NCBI GenBank assembly: GCA_964569245.1
Contig: CAZMTK010000012.1
Location: forward strand, 1-64,000
DNA from: JAAYTY01 sp964569245
GTDB lineage: Bacteria > Fermentibacterota > Fermentibacteria > Fermentibacterales > Fermentibacteraceae
Length of the DNA: 64,000 nt
Reading direction: 5' to 3'
In this document: piece by piece, positions 42,517-50,798 of the stretch
How the letters are laid out: the number at the start of each line of letters is the position of its first letter
Numbering within the stretch: the first letter of the stretch is position 1
Notes under the pieces: model-generated
Databases searched by the model: none
Told to the model about the DNA's origin: nothing
What the model saw: the letters and a program-made list of their open reading frames with translations, nothing else
Made by a program: the position numbers and the translations under genes

Positions 42517-42790
42517 CGAGGATGTGGCGCAGCTCGCAGAGCTGTACTCCCTCGCCGCCGACCCCACAAGGCTGAAGCTCCTCCTGAGCCTCATGGAGGG
42601 TGAGAAGTGCGTCTGCGACCTCTCCGAATCGGCTGGAGTCAGCGTTTCGGCCGCCTCGCACCAGCTGCGCCTTCTGAGAGCGGGCGGCCTGGTCGCACCC
42701 CGGAGGGATGGACGCCACATCTTCTACAGGCTTTCCGACGACCACGTAAGGAAGTTCCTGGAGCTGAGCCTGGAGCACGCCAGGGAGTAG
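42494..42790 (+). CDS. ArsR/SmtB-family metal-sensing repressor
   Basis: 98 aa from ATG 42494 (TTG 42479 also possible), overlapping the permease gene by 23 bp. A winged helix with SVSAASHQLRLLRAGGLV (recognition helix) follows GEKCVCDLSE, the CVC metal site of CadC/ZiaR-type sensors. The C-terminal helix reads DDHVRKFLELSLEHARE, an exact D-x-H-x10-H-x2-E alpha-5 zinc site. Both sites present suggests sensing of Zn, Cd or Pb. It should repress its own operon through the operator at 41242-41255. Confidence 0.92.
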   Translation: MKKLLPTDEDVAQLAELYSLAADPTRLKLLLSLMEGEKCVCDLSESAGVSVSAASHQLRLLRAGGLVAPRRDGRHIFYRLSDDHVRKFLELSLEHARE

Positions 42791-42859
42791 AGGCAGGCTC
42801 GCATACTGGACCGCGGGCGGCGGGACGCTTCATAAATGCCCTTCCGGATCGGAGGGTGG

Positions 42860-43708
42860 TTGAGGTACGTAGAACCCGCTCTCGTCACTGACGCCGTCTA
42901 CAGGATGTGCGTGCGCGCCTCCACGACCCCGGCTCCGGGCGTGCGCGAGGCGCTGGAGCACGCTCTCTCTCTGCACCCCTTCGGCCCGGCCGCCCTGTCC
43001 CTGCAGATCATCATCGAGAACATCGCTGCCGCAGCGCACAGGGACGTTCCGCTCTGCCAGGACACGGGAATCCCCGTGTTCTTCGTCCGGCTGGGGAGCG
43101 AGGTCGCGATTGCCGGCGGAACGCTCGAGCAGGCTGTCTCGTCCGGCGTGTCCAGAGCCTGCTCCGAGGGGTATCTGAGGCCCTCCCTGGTCTCCGACCC
43201 TGCCGGGAGCAGGTCGAACACGATGGATTCGACGCCTCCTGTCATCCATATCGAGACTCAGCAGGGCGAAGGAATCGCGCTGGAGATGCTCCTGAGGGGC
43301 GCGGGCGCCGAGAACGCAAGCAGGCTCGGCATGCTGCCGCCCCACTCGGGCGAGAACGGGGTATCCCGCTTCGTGCTCGAGACCGTCTCGGCGGGAGGAG
43401 CGTCCGCATGTCCTCCCCTGTTCGTGGGGATCGGGATCGGGGGCGACATCGAGGGCTGCGCAATCCTGGCCAAGAAGTCCCTGCTGAGGCCTCTGGGCTC
43501 GCGAAGCCCCCGCGGTCGCCTGGCCGCGCTGGAGGAGAGGCTGCTCGCAGAGATCAACGGGCTCGGCATCGGGCCGCAGGGCTTCGGCGGGCCGGTCACC
43601 GCTCTGGACGTCAGGATCGAATCCGCGCCCTGCCACATGGCGTCCCTTCCGGTCTGCGTCTGCACAGGCTGTCATGCCCTCAGGACGGCCGCTGAGGAGG
43701 TCGGATGA
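42860..43708 (+). CDS. Class I fumarate hydratase, alpha subunit (N-terminal half type)
   Basis: 282 aa from TTG 42860, near GGAGGG and fitting the family's first residues; ATG 42836 is also open. PLCQDTGIPVFF (about residue 66) and later SNTMDSTPP and GIGIGGDIEGC show the [4Fe-4S] hydro-lyase alpha domain. CVCTGCHALRT lies at the C-terminus. The beta subunit follows with a 4-bp overlap. The pair is either fumarase or the related tartrate dehydratase; fumarase is favoured by the malic enzyme gene next in line. Confidence 0.88.
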   Translation: MRYVEPALVTDAVYRMCVRASTTPAPGVREALEHALSLHPFGPAALSLQIIIENIAAAAHRDVPLCQDTGIPVFFVRLGSEVAIAGGTLEQAVSSGVSRACSEGYLRPSLVSDPAGSRSNTMDSTPPVIHIETQQGEGIALEMLLRGAGAENASRLGMLPPHSGENGVSRFVLETVSAGGASACPPLFVGIGIGGDIEGCAILAKKSLLRPLGSRSPRGRLAALEERLLAEINGLGIGPQGFGGPVTALDVRIESAPCHMASLPVCVCTGCHALRTAAEEVG

Positions 43709-44244
43709 TCGCTGTTTCTATCGGCTCCGGCAGGACGGCAGGTCTCGAAGGCCTTCCTGCCGGATCCGGGATACTCCTCTCGGGCTCCCTGGTCGCCCTC
43801 AGAGACGCCGCCCAGGCCAGGCTGGCCGGGCTCCTCCGGGAGGGCATGTCACCCCCGTTCGATCTCGACGGCAGGATCGTCTACTACACTGCTCCCGCCG
43901 CCGGGAGGGGCGGGCTGGCGGTAGGCTCGGCAGGGCCGACCACCTCGTCGCGCATGGACTGCTGGCTTGGCATGCTTCTCTCTCTGGGCGCCTCCGCGAC
44001 AATGGGCAAGGGGCCCAGGTCAGAAGAAGCCGTCCGCCTCTGTGCGGAGCACCGGGCGCCATACCTGGCCGCTGTCGGCGGCGCAGGGGCTTACTACGCC
44101 TCGCGGGTGGCATCCTCGCACGTTGTCGCGTGGGATGACCTCGGGCCGGAGGCCGTCTGCGTGCTCGAGGTGGAGTCGTTTCCGGCGTTCATCGGGATAG
44201 ACGCGGACGGGCGGTCCATGTTCGCCGCGGGGCTCGCTCGATGA
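43705..44244 (+). CDS. Class I fumarate hydratase, beta subunit
   Basis: 179 aa; ATG 43705 overlaps the alpha gene. GRIVYYTAPAAG, VGSAGPTTSSRMD (about residues 72-84), MGKGPRSEEAV and VESFPAFIGIDADG match the swivelling beta domain of two-subunit fumarases. The T-T-S-S-R-M-D segment carries substrate-binding residues. With the alpha subunit it interconverts fumarate and malate. Confidence 0.9.
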   Translation: MIAVSIGSGRTAGLEGLPAGSGILLSGSLVALRDAAQARLAGLLREGMSPPFDLDGRIVYYTAPAAGRGGLAVGSAGPTTSSRMDCWLGMLLSLGASATMGKGPRSEEAVRLCAEHRAPYLAAVGGAGAYYASRVASSHVVAWDDLGPEAVCVLEVESFPAFIGIDADGRSMFAAGLAR

Positions 44245-45704
44245 GCATGACGCTGGAAGGCGCGCTGGCCGAGCTGGACCACCTCGGTCCCGACCGAGCC
44301 CCCGCCGCGAGGACGGAGTTCCTCTACAGGCTGGCGCTTCTGGCCCACGCGAGGACGGGGGGCAAGCTCTCGATCCTGCCCTCGGCCTGGCCGGCCGACG
44401 CCTCCTGGCTCTCCGTGTGGTACACTCCGGGCGTCTCGGCGGTCTCGAGGGCGGTCCGTGACGATCCCGACCGCTCCTTCGATCTCACCGGAAGGGCATC
44501 GCGGGTGGCCATCGCCACCGACTCCACCCGGGTCCTCGGCGACGGGGACTGCGGCCCTGCCGGCGGCATGGGCGTGATGGAGGGCAAGGCCCTGCTCATG
44601 AAGCTCCTCGGCGGATTCGACGCTGTGCCTCTGTGCCTGGACACGAGAGACGCCTCTGGCGTGCCGGTTCCCGGCAGGATGGTGGAGGCGGTCGCCGCAC
44701 TAGAGCCGTCCTTCGGTGCCGTGAACCTGGAGGACATCTCCCAGCCGGAGTGCTACCGCGTCCTTTCCGCACTTCAGGCCCGGCTCTCCATCCCGGTGTG
44801 GCACGACGACGCGCAGGGCACTGCCTGCGTGGTGCTGGCGGGTCTTCTCAACGCGCTCGAGCTCACGGGCAGGTCTCTCGACAGCTCTCGCATCGTCCTC
44901 TTCGGGGCGGGAGCATCCAACTCCGCAGCTGCGCGGCTTCTGATGGCGGCCGGGGCGCCGCCGGAGAACCTCGCGATCTTCGACAGCAGAGGGCCTCTCT
45001 CCCCCGCCAGGATCGAGCGCTACACGGGCGGAGGCTGGGAGTGGCACAGGGAGCTCTGCCTCACCACCGGCTCAGGAGCGTTCGCATCGGCGGTGGATGC
45101 GTTGCGCGGCGCCGACGTGCTGGTTGCTGCCTCGAGACCGGGCCCTGGCACCATCCCTGCCGAATGGGTGAGGACCATGGCTCCAGGCGCAGTGGTGTTC
45201 GCGCTGGCGAACCCCGTCCCCGAAATCTTCCCGGGCGAGGCGCTCGAGGCCGGGGCAGCGGTGGCGGCCACCGGCAGGGGGGACTTCCCCAACCAGGTCA
45301 ACAATGCACTCGCCTTTCCGGGAGTTCTCAAGGGCGCACTTCTGGTCAGATCCCGCGCTATCTCGGACGGGATGGCCGTTGCCGCGGCCCGCGCCCTGGC
45401 CGCACATGCGCGAAGGCAGGGTGCCTCGCCCTCGAGGATCCTGCCCGGGATAGACGACACCGGGGTCGCCCCCGCGGTGGCCGCTGCGGTAGCCGGGAGG
45501 GCTGCGGAGGAGGGTCTGGCGCGCAGGCCGCTGCCCCCTTCGGAAGTTTCCGCCGCTGCTGCCCGCGACATCGCAGCCGCGAGGAGAGCCTGCGAAGCCC
45601 TCGCTGGAGCGGGAGCCCTGCATCCGGTTCATTGCGAGCTCGTGGAGCAGGCGCTCCAGGAGACCATGGAGGCCCTCGGCGGCTCCCCCGTCGGCCGTTC
45701 CTGA
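44241..45704 (+). CDS. NAD(P)-dependent malic enzyme
   Basis: 487 aa; ATG 44241 overlaps the fumarase beta stop. WYTPGVSAVSRAV (about residue 54) and GDGDCGPAGGMGVMEGKALL (about 94) begin the catalytic domain; NLEDISQPECYRVL and VWHDDAQGTACVVLAGL (about 192) hold metal and substrate residues; LFGAGASNSAAARLL (about 222) is the NAD(P) site; ANPVPEIFPGEA closes the site. It oxidatively decarboxylates malate to pyruvate. With fumarase it links the C4 acids to pyruvate. Confidence 0.94.
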   Translation: MSMTLEGALAELDHLGPDRAPAARTEFLYRLALLAHARTGGKLSILPSAWPADASWLSVWYTPGVSAVSRAVRDDPDRSFDLTGRASRVAIATDSTRVLGDGDCGPAGGMGVMEGKALLMKLLGGFDAVPLCLDTRDASGVPVPGRMVEAVAALEPSFGAVNLEDISQPECYRVLSALQARLSIPVWHDDAQGTACVVLAGLLNALELTGRSLDSSRIVLFGAGASNSAAARLLMAAGAPPENLAIFDSRGPLSPARIERYTGGGWEWHRELCLTTGSGAFASAVDALRGADVLVAASRPGPGTIPAEWVRTMAPGAVVFALANPVPEIFPGEALEAGAAVAATGRGDFPNQVNNALAFPGVLKGALLVRSRAISDGMAVAAARALAAHARRQGASPSRILPGIDDTGVAPAVAAAVAGRAAEEGLARRPLPPSEVSAAAARDIAAARRACEALAGAGALHPVHCELVEQALQETMEALGGSPVGRS

Positions 45705-45779
45705 GATCGAGACGATCGGTGCAACCCGGCTTCGCCGTGGTGGAGGACTAGCCCCGGCTCCCTTGCCCGGCGGCGGATC

Positions 45780-46763
45780 ATGGAGATGGATGGGATGATC
45801 TGGCTACTTCTTGTCAGCAGCTCGGTGGCGATCCTCGTGTCCTTCGTCTGCTCCATCTCGGAGGCCGTCCTGCTCAGCATGGACCCGATCACGCTGAACA
45901 AGCTGCAGGCGGCTAAGCCTCAGGCGGCAGGGGCGTGGAGGAGGCTGAAGCGGAACATCGCGAAGCCCATCACAGCGATCCTCATTCTCAACACCGTAGC
46001 CCATACGGGGGGTGCGACCGTAGCGGGAGGAGCCTTCTCCCAGCTCTTCGGCGAGCACAACATCTGGATATTCTCCATCCTCTTCACAGGGGTCGTACTT
46101 GTCGGAACCGAGATCCTGCCCAAGGTGATAGGGGCTTCCCAGCAGGCCCGGATCGCCCCGGCCGCGGGGCCGGCCCTCGAAGCCCTCACGACCGTGATGA
46201 AGCCGCTGATCTCTCTCAGCAGCTTCCTGTTCGGGCGCTTCTCGCATTCCCGCGAAACCGAGCAGATCACAACCGCCGACCTGATCACGATGGCAGCGCT
46301 CGCGCGCTCGGGCAAGGCGATCGATCTCGACCAGGAGAACATCATCGTCAACACCGTGCGCCTGGGGCACACCTGGGTCGGCCGCGCCACCATACCCGCC
46401 TCCAGGGTGGCCTTCGTCTGCGAGGGGGACAGCCCGGAAAAGGTGCTGGAGCTCGCCAGGACCCACGGGCATACCAGGTACCCCGTCAGCAGCACGTGCA
46501 GGATGGACGACGTGCACTCCTATGTCACGATCAAGAAGGCCGTTCACGCGACGCCTGGCGAGGTCGCATCCCTTCTCCGGAGCGCGCGGCCTCTCGAAAG
46601 GGTGAGCCGCGACACGACCCTTCTCGCGGCCCTCAAGACGATGCTGGAGAGACGCGAGCACATGCTCGCGGTGACTGACGGGGGAGGCTCCTGCATCGGC
46701 ATAGTGACGCTCGAAGACATAGCGGGGGAGCTCCTGAGCGCCGACATCGAGGACTTCAGGTGA
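45780..46763 (+). CDS. CNNM/DUF21 membrane protein with CBS pair
   Basis: 327 aa. The DUF21 domain (about 1-180) has three to four membrane segments with SISEAVLLSMDPI (about 28) and a conserved GTEILPKVIGA (about 115), typical of CNNM/CorC magnesium or divalent cation transporters. Residues about 195-325 form a CBS pair ending in GIVTLEDIAGELL. The C-terminal CorC_HlyC domain of longer relatives is absent. It overlaps the DUF3795 gene start by 4 bp. Confidence 0.88.
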   Translation: MEMDGMIWLLLVSSSVAILVSFVCSISEAVLLSMDPITLNKLQAAKPQAAGAWRRLKRNIAKPITAILILNTVAHTGGATVAGGAFSQLFGEHNIWIFSILFTGVVLVGTEILPKVIGASQQARIAPAAGPALEALTTVMKPLISLSSFLFGRFSHSRETEQITTADLITMAALARSGKAIDLDQENIIVNTVRLGHTWVGRATIPASRVAFVCEGDSPEKVLELARTHGHTRYPVSSTCRMDDVHSYVTIKKAVHATPGEVASLLRSARPLERVSRDTTLLAALKTMLERREHMLAVTDGGGSCIGIVTLEDIAGELLSADIEDFR

Positions 46764-47215
46764 GCGCTTCCGGGAGCTCCGGGGAGCACCGCGCGCTGCT
46801 CTCCCTGTGCGGCTTCAGGTGCGACCTGTGTCTGGCCTGGCGCCCGAACCTTGTGAGGGATCCGTCGGCTGCATCCGCATTGAGCGACGGCTGGAACAGG
46901 TACTTCGGCTTCCGGATACCCCCTGAGAGGATAGCTTGCGGCGGCTGCACCATGGATTCCGGGCAGACCCTCGATTCCGACTGTCCGGTGAGGCCCTGCG
47001 CAATGGGGAGGGGCGTCGAGAACTGCGCCTCCTGCAGCGAGTACGTCTGCGGAATCCTCGAGGAGAGACTCGTCTCGCGCGAGGAGATCGAGGCGCGGCT
47101 GGGCCGCGCGGTGCCGGAGGACGACTACCGGAGTTTCATAGCCCCCTACGAAAACAGGAAGAGGCTCGACGGGATCCGTGAGTCCCTCGCCGGAGGGAGC
47201 GAATCCCTCGGGTGA
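46760..47215 (+). CDS. DUF3795-type cysteine-rich protein
   Basis: 151 aa from GTG 46760. Cysteines are arranged as LCGFRCDLCLAW (about residues 16-27), CGGCTMD (about 60), CPVRPCAM (about 75) and CASCSEYVC (about 90), the pattern of DUF3795 proteins, which are likely metal binding and common in anaerobes. Near-invariant in the family is the C-G-x-x-C-x-x-C start, seen here. Function is not known. Confidence 0.8.
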   Translation: MSASGSSGEHRALLSLCGFRCDLCLAWRPNLVRDPSAASALSDGWNRYFGFRIPPERIACGGCTMDSGQTLDSDCPVRPCAMGRGVENCASCSEYVCGILEERLVSREEIEARLGRAVPEDDYRSFIAPYENRKRLDGIRESLAGGSESLG

Positions 47216-47374
47216 GAGCGCTTCCTCCCGCTTCCGTCTCCGCAGGAGGCGGGGCCGGTGCCCGGCGGGGGTTCAGCTTTCCTGGGGAGGCTCTGAGACC
47301 GGTGAGATCGACATCGGGGGGATCTCGACGGATTCGATGCGTTCCAAGCCGGCCTTCACCGAAGGGAGTCGCAG

Positions 47375-48058
47375 ATGAGCAGAGAGACGAGATACGGAAT
47401 CTTCAAGGTGATGCTCGACTGCCCGCACTGCGGCAACCCCGTGGTGGTGAACGGACCGCTCCTGCATCCAGCCTGCACTTCCTGCCAGAAGCGGGTCGAG
47501 ATGCCCGCGGACGTCTGGAAGGACATCCTACTCGACTTCGAGAGGGAGTTCGAGAGCCTGAAGCCTGGCTCCGGCTCGAATGCGACTGTGATGACGGGCA
47601 GCCTGACCATCAAGTACAGCTCCGTGAAGCTGCCGCCGCCCGACCCCGCCTGCCCCACCTGCCAGGAGAACTGGGACATCGCCTCCCTTTCCACCGGCAC
47701 CGACGGCGAGATGAGATGCAGGAAGTGCGGGCGGACCACGCCGGTCTTCCCTGCGCCCGGCTGGCTCTCCGACAGGATCCCGACAGCCAGGCAGGTGTTC
47801 TTCGCGGACAGGGAGCATGCCGGGGCGGATGAAGGCGGAGAGCCCTCCGAGTCCTTCCGCCCCATTGCACTCTCGTGTCCCCTGTGCGGCGGCGGTCTGC
47901 TGATAACTCCCGAGATGGAGCGGACCGTTCCGTGCAGGTACTGCAATGCCGATGTCTATCTCCCGGACGGAGTGTGGCTCAAGCTGCACCCCGCGAAGAC
48001 CGCGAAGTACTGGATGGTCAGGTTCGAGGGGAGCTTCGAGGACCCTGACGGAGCGTAG
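47375..48058 (+). CDS. Multi-zinc-ribbon protein of unknown function
   Basis: 227 aa; ATG 47375 with a weak GGGAG site. Three ribbons can be read: CPHCG/CTSCQ (about residues 16-40), CPTCQ/CRKCG (about 92-118) and CPLCG/CRYCN (about 170-192). The last part ends in AKYWMVRFEGSFED. No membrane segment. It is similar in style to the three linked zinc-ribbon proteins at 19741-22167 and may be a distant paralog. It could bind nucleic acid or act as a scaffold. Confidence 0.65.
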   Translation: MSRETRYGIFKVMLDCPHCGNPVVVNGPLLHPACTSCQKRVEMPADVWKDILLDFEREFESLKPGSGSNATVMTGSLTIKYSSVKLPPPDPACPTCQENWDIASLSTGTDGEMRCRKCGRTTPVFPAPGWLSDRIPTARQVFFADREHAGADEGGEPSESFRPIALSCPLCGGGLLITPEMERTVPCRYCNADVYLPDGVWLKLHPAKTAKYWMVRFEGSFEDPDGA

Positions 48059-48106
48059 CCCGGCGACCTGCCGGAATCCGCCCGAGGAAGGGGAACGGAG
48101 GCACAT

Positions 48107-48577
48107 ATGAGAGGATTCGCACAGGCAGCAGGGCTCGCCGCATCTCTCGCGGTGACCTTCACCGCGGCGCTGGTCGGCTCGAGCTTCCCGGTGGACTCGT
48201 GGTATGCAGGCCTCGAGAAGCCCTCCTGGAACCCTCCGAGCTGGGTTTTCGGGCCGGTATGGACTCTGCTGTACATCCTGATGGCCGTGGCGGCGTGGCT
48301 CGTCTGGAGGAAGGGGGGCTTCGGGGGCGCTGCGCTTCCTCTGGCGCTGTACCTGGCCCAGCTCGCTCTGAACGCGGCCTGGTCTTGGCTCTTCTTCGGC
48401 GCTCACAGGATCGGGCTGGCGCTGGCCGACATCGTGGCGCTCCTGACCCTGATAATCGCAATCGCAGTCATGTTCCGCAGGGTGCTGCCGCTCGCGGGAT
48501 GGTTCATGGCCCCTTACGCCGCCTGGGTGGCCTTCGCGACCGTGCTGAACTTCACACTGTGGAGGCTGAATGGCTGA
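48107..48577 (+). CDS. tspO: TspO/MBR family membrane protein
   Basis: 156 aa, five membrane segments, the family's usual size. WYAGLEKPSWNPPSWVFGPVW (about residues 31-51), YILMAVAAWLVWR (about 55) and LNAAWSWLFFG (about 85) match TspO, whose WNPP and FGPVWT motifs form the ligand cavity. Bacterial TspO binds porphyrins and may help degrade or sense them. It overlaps the next gene by 8 bp. Confidence 0.94.
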   Translation: MRGFAQAAGLAASLAVTFTAALVGSSFPVDSWYAGLEKPSWNPPSWVFGPVWTLLYILMAVAAWLVWRKGGFGGAALPLALYLAQLALNAAWSWLFFGAHRIGLALADIVALLTLIIAIAVMFRRVLPLAGWFMAPYAAWVAFATVLNFTLWRLNG

Positions 48578-49205
48578 CGCAGGCCCGGCCTTCCGGCCCG
48601 GCAGCGGGGAGATGCACCCGCTCAGGGCAGTCGCAGGCATGCTCGTGCCGTGGGCCTCGGTCCTCTTGTTCTGGACGGCCCTCCGCAGCGCATGGGCGAC
48701 CGTCCTCGCCTACCACGCCCTGATGCTGCTGTTCTCCTGGAGGTCGGTTCCCGCAGTGTTCAGGGGCTGGAGCGGCACTGGCTTCATCCTCGCCGCCCCC
48801 GTCTTTGCGTCTGTCGGACCTGTCGCCTGGCTGCTGCTGCCCGAGACGACGGTCGAACCAGTGGGCGGATGGCTCTCTGCATACGGCCTCGCCGGAGTGT
48901 CTCTGCTCCTGATGGCGTTCTACTACGGGCTCGTCCATCCCGTGATCGAGCAGGCGCACTGGAGACTCCTGTGGAGCCGCCCCCGACTGGGGCGGCTGGC
49001 GGTCCTCTCGTTCGCAGGCTATCACGGGCTCGTTCTCTCGACGCTGATGAAGCCGTTCTGGGTTGCGTCCTGCGTCGCAGTACTGGCTGCGACCGGCTTC
49101 TTCTGGAGGTGGGTGGACAGGAGGACGGGCGGCGGCCTGTTGCCGGCTGTCACGCAGGCGCTGGCCGATTCGGGGATGATCCTCGCAGCCTTGCTGAGAG
49201 CCTGA
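48570..49205 (+). CDS. CPBP-like intramembrane protease family protein (divergent)
   Basis: 211 aa, six or so membrane segments. A pattern reminiscent of CPBP/CAAX proteases can be seen: HPVIEQAHWRLLW (about residue 128) in place of the E-E-x-x-x-R motif with only one glutamate, FAGYHGLVL (about 148) for F-x-x-x-H, and TGGGLLPAVTQALADSG (about 188) for the last motif. Single-glutamate and altered final motif make catalytic activity uncertain. Follows tspO in one unit. Confidence 0.55.
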   Translation: MADAGPAFRPGSGEMHPLRAVAGMLVPWASVLLFWTALRSAWATVLAYHALMLLFSWRSVPAVFRGWSGTGFILAAPVFASVGPVAWLLLPETTVEPVGGWLSAYGLAGVSLLLMAFYYGLVHPVIEQAHWRLLWSRPRLGRLAVLSFAGYHGLVLSTLMKPFWVASCVAVLAATGFFWRWVDRRTGGGLLPAVTQALADSGMILAALLRA

Positions 49206-49216
49206 TCCGCCCCCGG

Positions 49217-50695
49217 CTAGGCCCATCCGACCGCAGGGTTGAAGAGCCCCGCCGGGTCTATCGCCCTGCGGACGGCGGACATCCCGGCGATCAGCTCCGG
49301 CGGGTGCATCTCTCCCAGAAGGTGCCCCTTGATCCGCCCCAGTCCGTGCTCGGCGGAGACCGTTCCGCCCTCCCGAACCGCGATCCGCGCGATCTCGAGC
49401 ATGACACCCTTCGCTCTCTCCATCTCCTCCGCGTCCCTCGGGATGATGTTGGCGTGCAGGTGCCCCTGGCCGGCATGGCCGAATACGATGCCCTCGAAGC
49501 CGCCCTCCTCCATCATGCGGGATATCTCGGAGTGGAAGGCGGCGGCCCTGGCGAAGCCCACCGCAGAGTCCGAGCCCAGCTTGCAGATGCCCGGAACGGC
49601 TTCGGCCCTCCGCGCAATCTCCCTGTTCACCATCTCGGGAAGCTGGTGGCGGAAGCGGCGTATCCGGGTGTTCCCCCGCTCGTCCATGCCCGCCCAGACC
49701 CGGTTCTCCGGCATGCCCAGCTCTCGCGAAATCGAGTCGAGCCTGTCCAGAACCGTGTCCAGTTCGGCGTCCGTGCAGGCGTCTATCCTGGCCATGGCCG
49801 CGCACGAGGCGTCCTCCGGGGGCTGGATTCCGTCCGGCAGGGGATCCCTGCGAACCAGATCCAGGCACTTTTCATCCATCATCTCGAGGGCCCTGAGGCG
49901 AAGGCCCGAGCCGTACAGCCTGTCCAGCGACGGCCAGAGGAGTTCGGGCGAGCCGGGGAAGAGCACCGCCTCCACCGTGTGGGCTGGCGCCTTCTCCAGC
50001 CTGAGTTCGAGCGCCGTGACAAGGCATAGCGTGCCTTCGGAGCCGAGGAGGAGGTCCAGGAGGTCCATCCCTGGGCGCAGCCGGTATCCCGCGGTGTCCT
50101 TGTCCGGGAGGGCCCGCCGTGGAAACGCGGGGATCCATATGGAACCGAGTATGGGATGCGAGCAGCGGCCCTCGCCGTCGAAGACGTGCTCGCCCCTCCT
50201 CGTCCAGATAGCTTCGCCGCTTGAGAAGACCGCCTCGACGCCCTCTATCCACCGTCTGGTAGAACCGTGCATCAGGCTGTCGGAGCCCGATGCGTCCGTT
50301 GCTGCCATGCCTCCGAGGGTCGCGCCCCATTCGGTGGGATCGGGCGGGAAGAAGAGTCCCTGGCTGGACGACTCGAGGAGCTTCCGAAGGTCGTCCAGCT
50401 TCGTGCCGGCCGACACCGTTATCCTGCCGCCCTCCAGCGGCCCCGTTCCCGTCAGGCATTCGGTGGAGAGAACGGCGCCTCCATCGGGCAGCGCGCCGCC
50501 TGTCACGCCAGTGCGCCCTCCCGAGATGGTGAGACCGAGCCCTCTGGCCGCGCACGAGGCCACGTACTCCGAAGCCTCGGCAGTGCTGGACGGCCATGCC
50601 GCCTCCTCGCACCAGGCTCCCCCGAGGTTCGATTCGTCGCGCAGCAGGTCCGCAGCGGCCGCCTCGACCGCGGCCCGGCCGGCTATGCGCCTCAC
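49217..50695 (-). CDS. FAD-linked oxidase, GlcD/D-lactate dehydrogenase type
   Basis: 492 aa from GTG at 50695, preceded by GGAGG on the minus strand; TTG 50713 would add six residues with no site. The PCMH-type FAD domain (about 30-220) has GGRTGVTGGALPDGG, DPTEWGATLGGMAATDASGS and LLLGSEGTLCLVT. The C-terminal domain (about 250-490) ends VSAEHGLGRIKGHLL and IDPAGLFNP. Members oxidise D-lactate, glycolate or 2-hydroxyglutarate. No GlcE/GlcF genes are beside it, so it is the single-subunit type; substrate not known. Confidence 0.9.
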   Translation of the reverse strand: MRRIAGRAAVEAAAADLLRDESNLGGAWCEEAAWPSSTAEASEYVASCAARGLGLTISGGRTGVTGGALPDGGAVLSTECLTGTGPLEGGRITVSAGTKLDDLRKLLESSSQGLFFPPDPTEWGATLGGMAATDASGSDSLMHGSTRRWIEGVEAVFSSGEAIWTRRGEHVFDGEGRCSHPILGSIWIPAFPRRALPDKDTAGYRLRPGMDLLDLLLGSEGTLCLVTALELRLEKAPAHTVEAVLFPGSPELLWPSLDRLYGSGLRLRALEMMDEKCLDLVRRDPLPDGIQPPEDASCAAMARIDACTDAELDTVLDRLDSISRELGMPENRVWAGMDERGNTRIRRFRHQLPEMVNREIARRAEAVPGICKLGSDSAVGFARAAAFHSEISRMMEEGGFEGIVFGHAGQGHLHANIIPRDAEEMERAKGVMLEIARIAVREGGTVSAEHGLGRIKGHLLGEMHPPELIAGMSAVRRAIDPAGLFNPAVGWA

Positions 50696-50716
50696 TGGCC
50701 ACCTCCAGCGCAAGGT

Positions 50717-50764
50717 TTGTTGCCGTGGAACTCTCCTGTTATTCTAGAATACCTGTTGTACAGG
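50717..50764. promoter_or_regulatory. Divergent promoter region with two palindromes
   Basis: A perfect 12-bp palindrome TATTCTAGAATA (50740-50751) and an adjoining CCTGT-TGT-ACAGG (50752-50764) lie between the divergent oxidase and aconitase-like genes. TTGTTG (50717-50722), a 17-bp spacer and TATTCT (50740) could be the rightward promoter. The palindrome covers the -10 element, as an operator for one or both genes would. Confidence 0.45.
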
Positions 50765-50798
50765 CCCGGCGCACGGGCGGCCCGGCATGGAGGACGAA

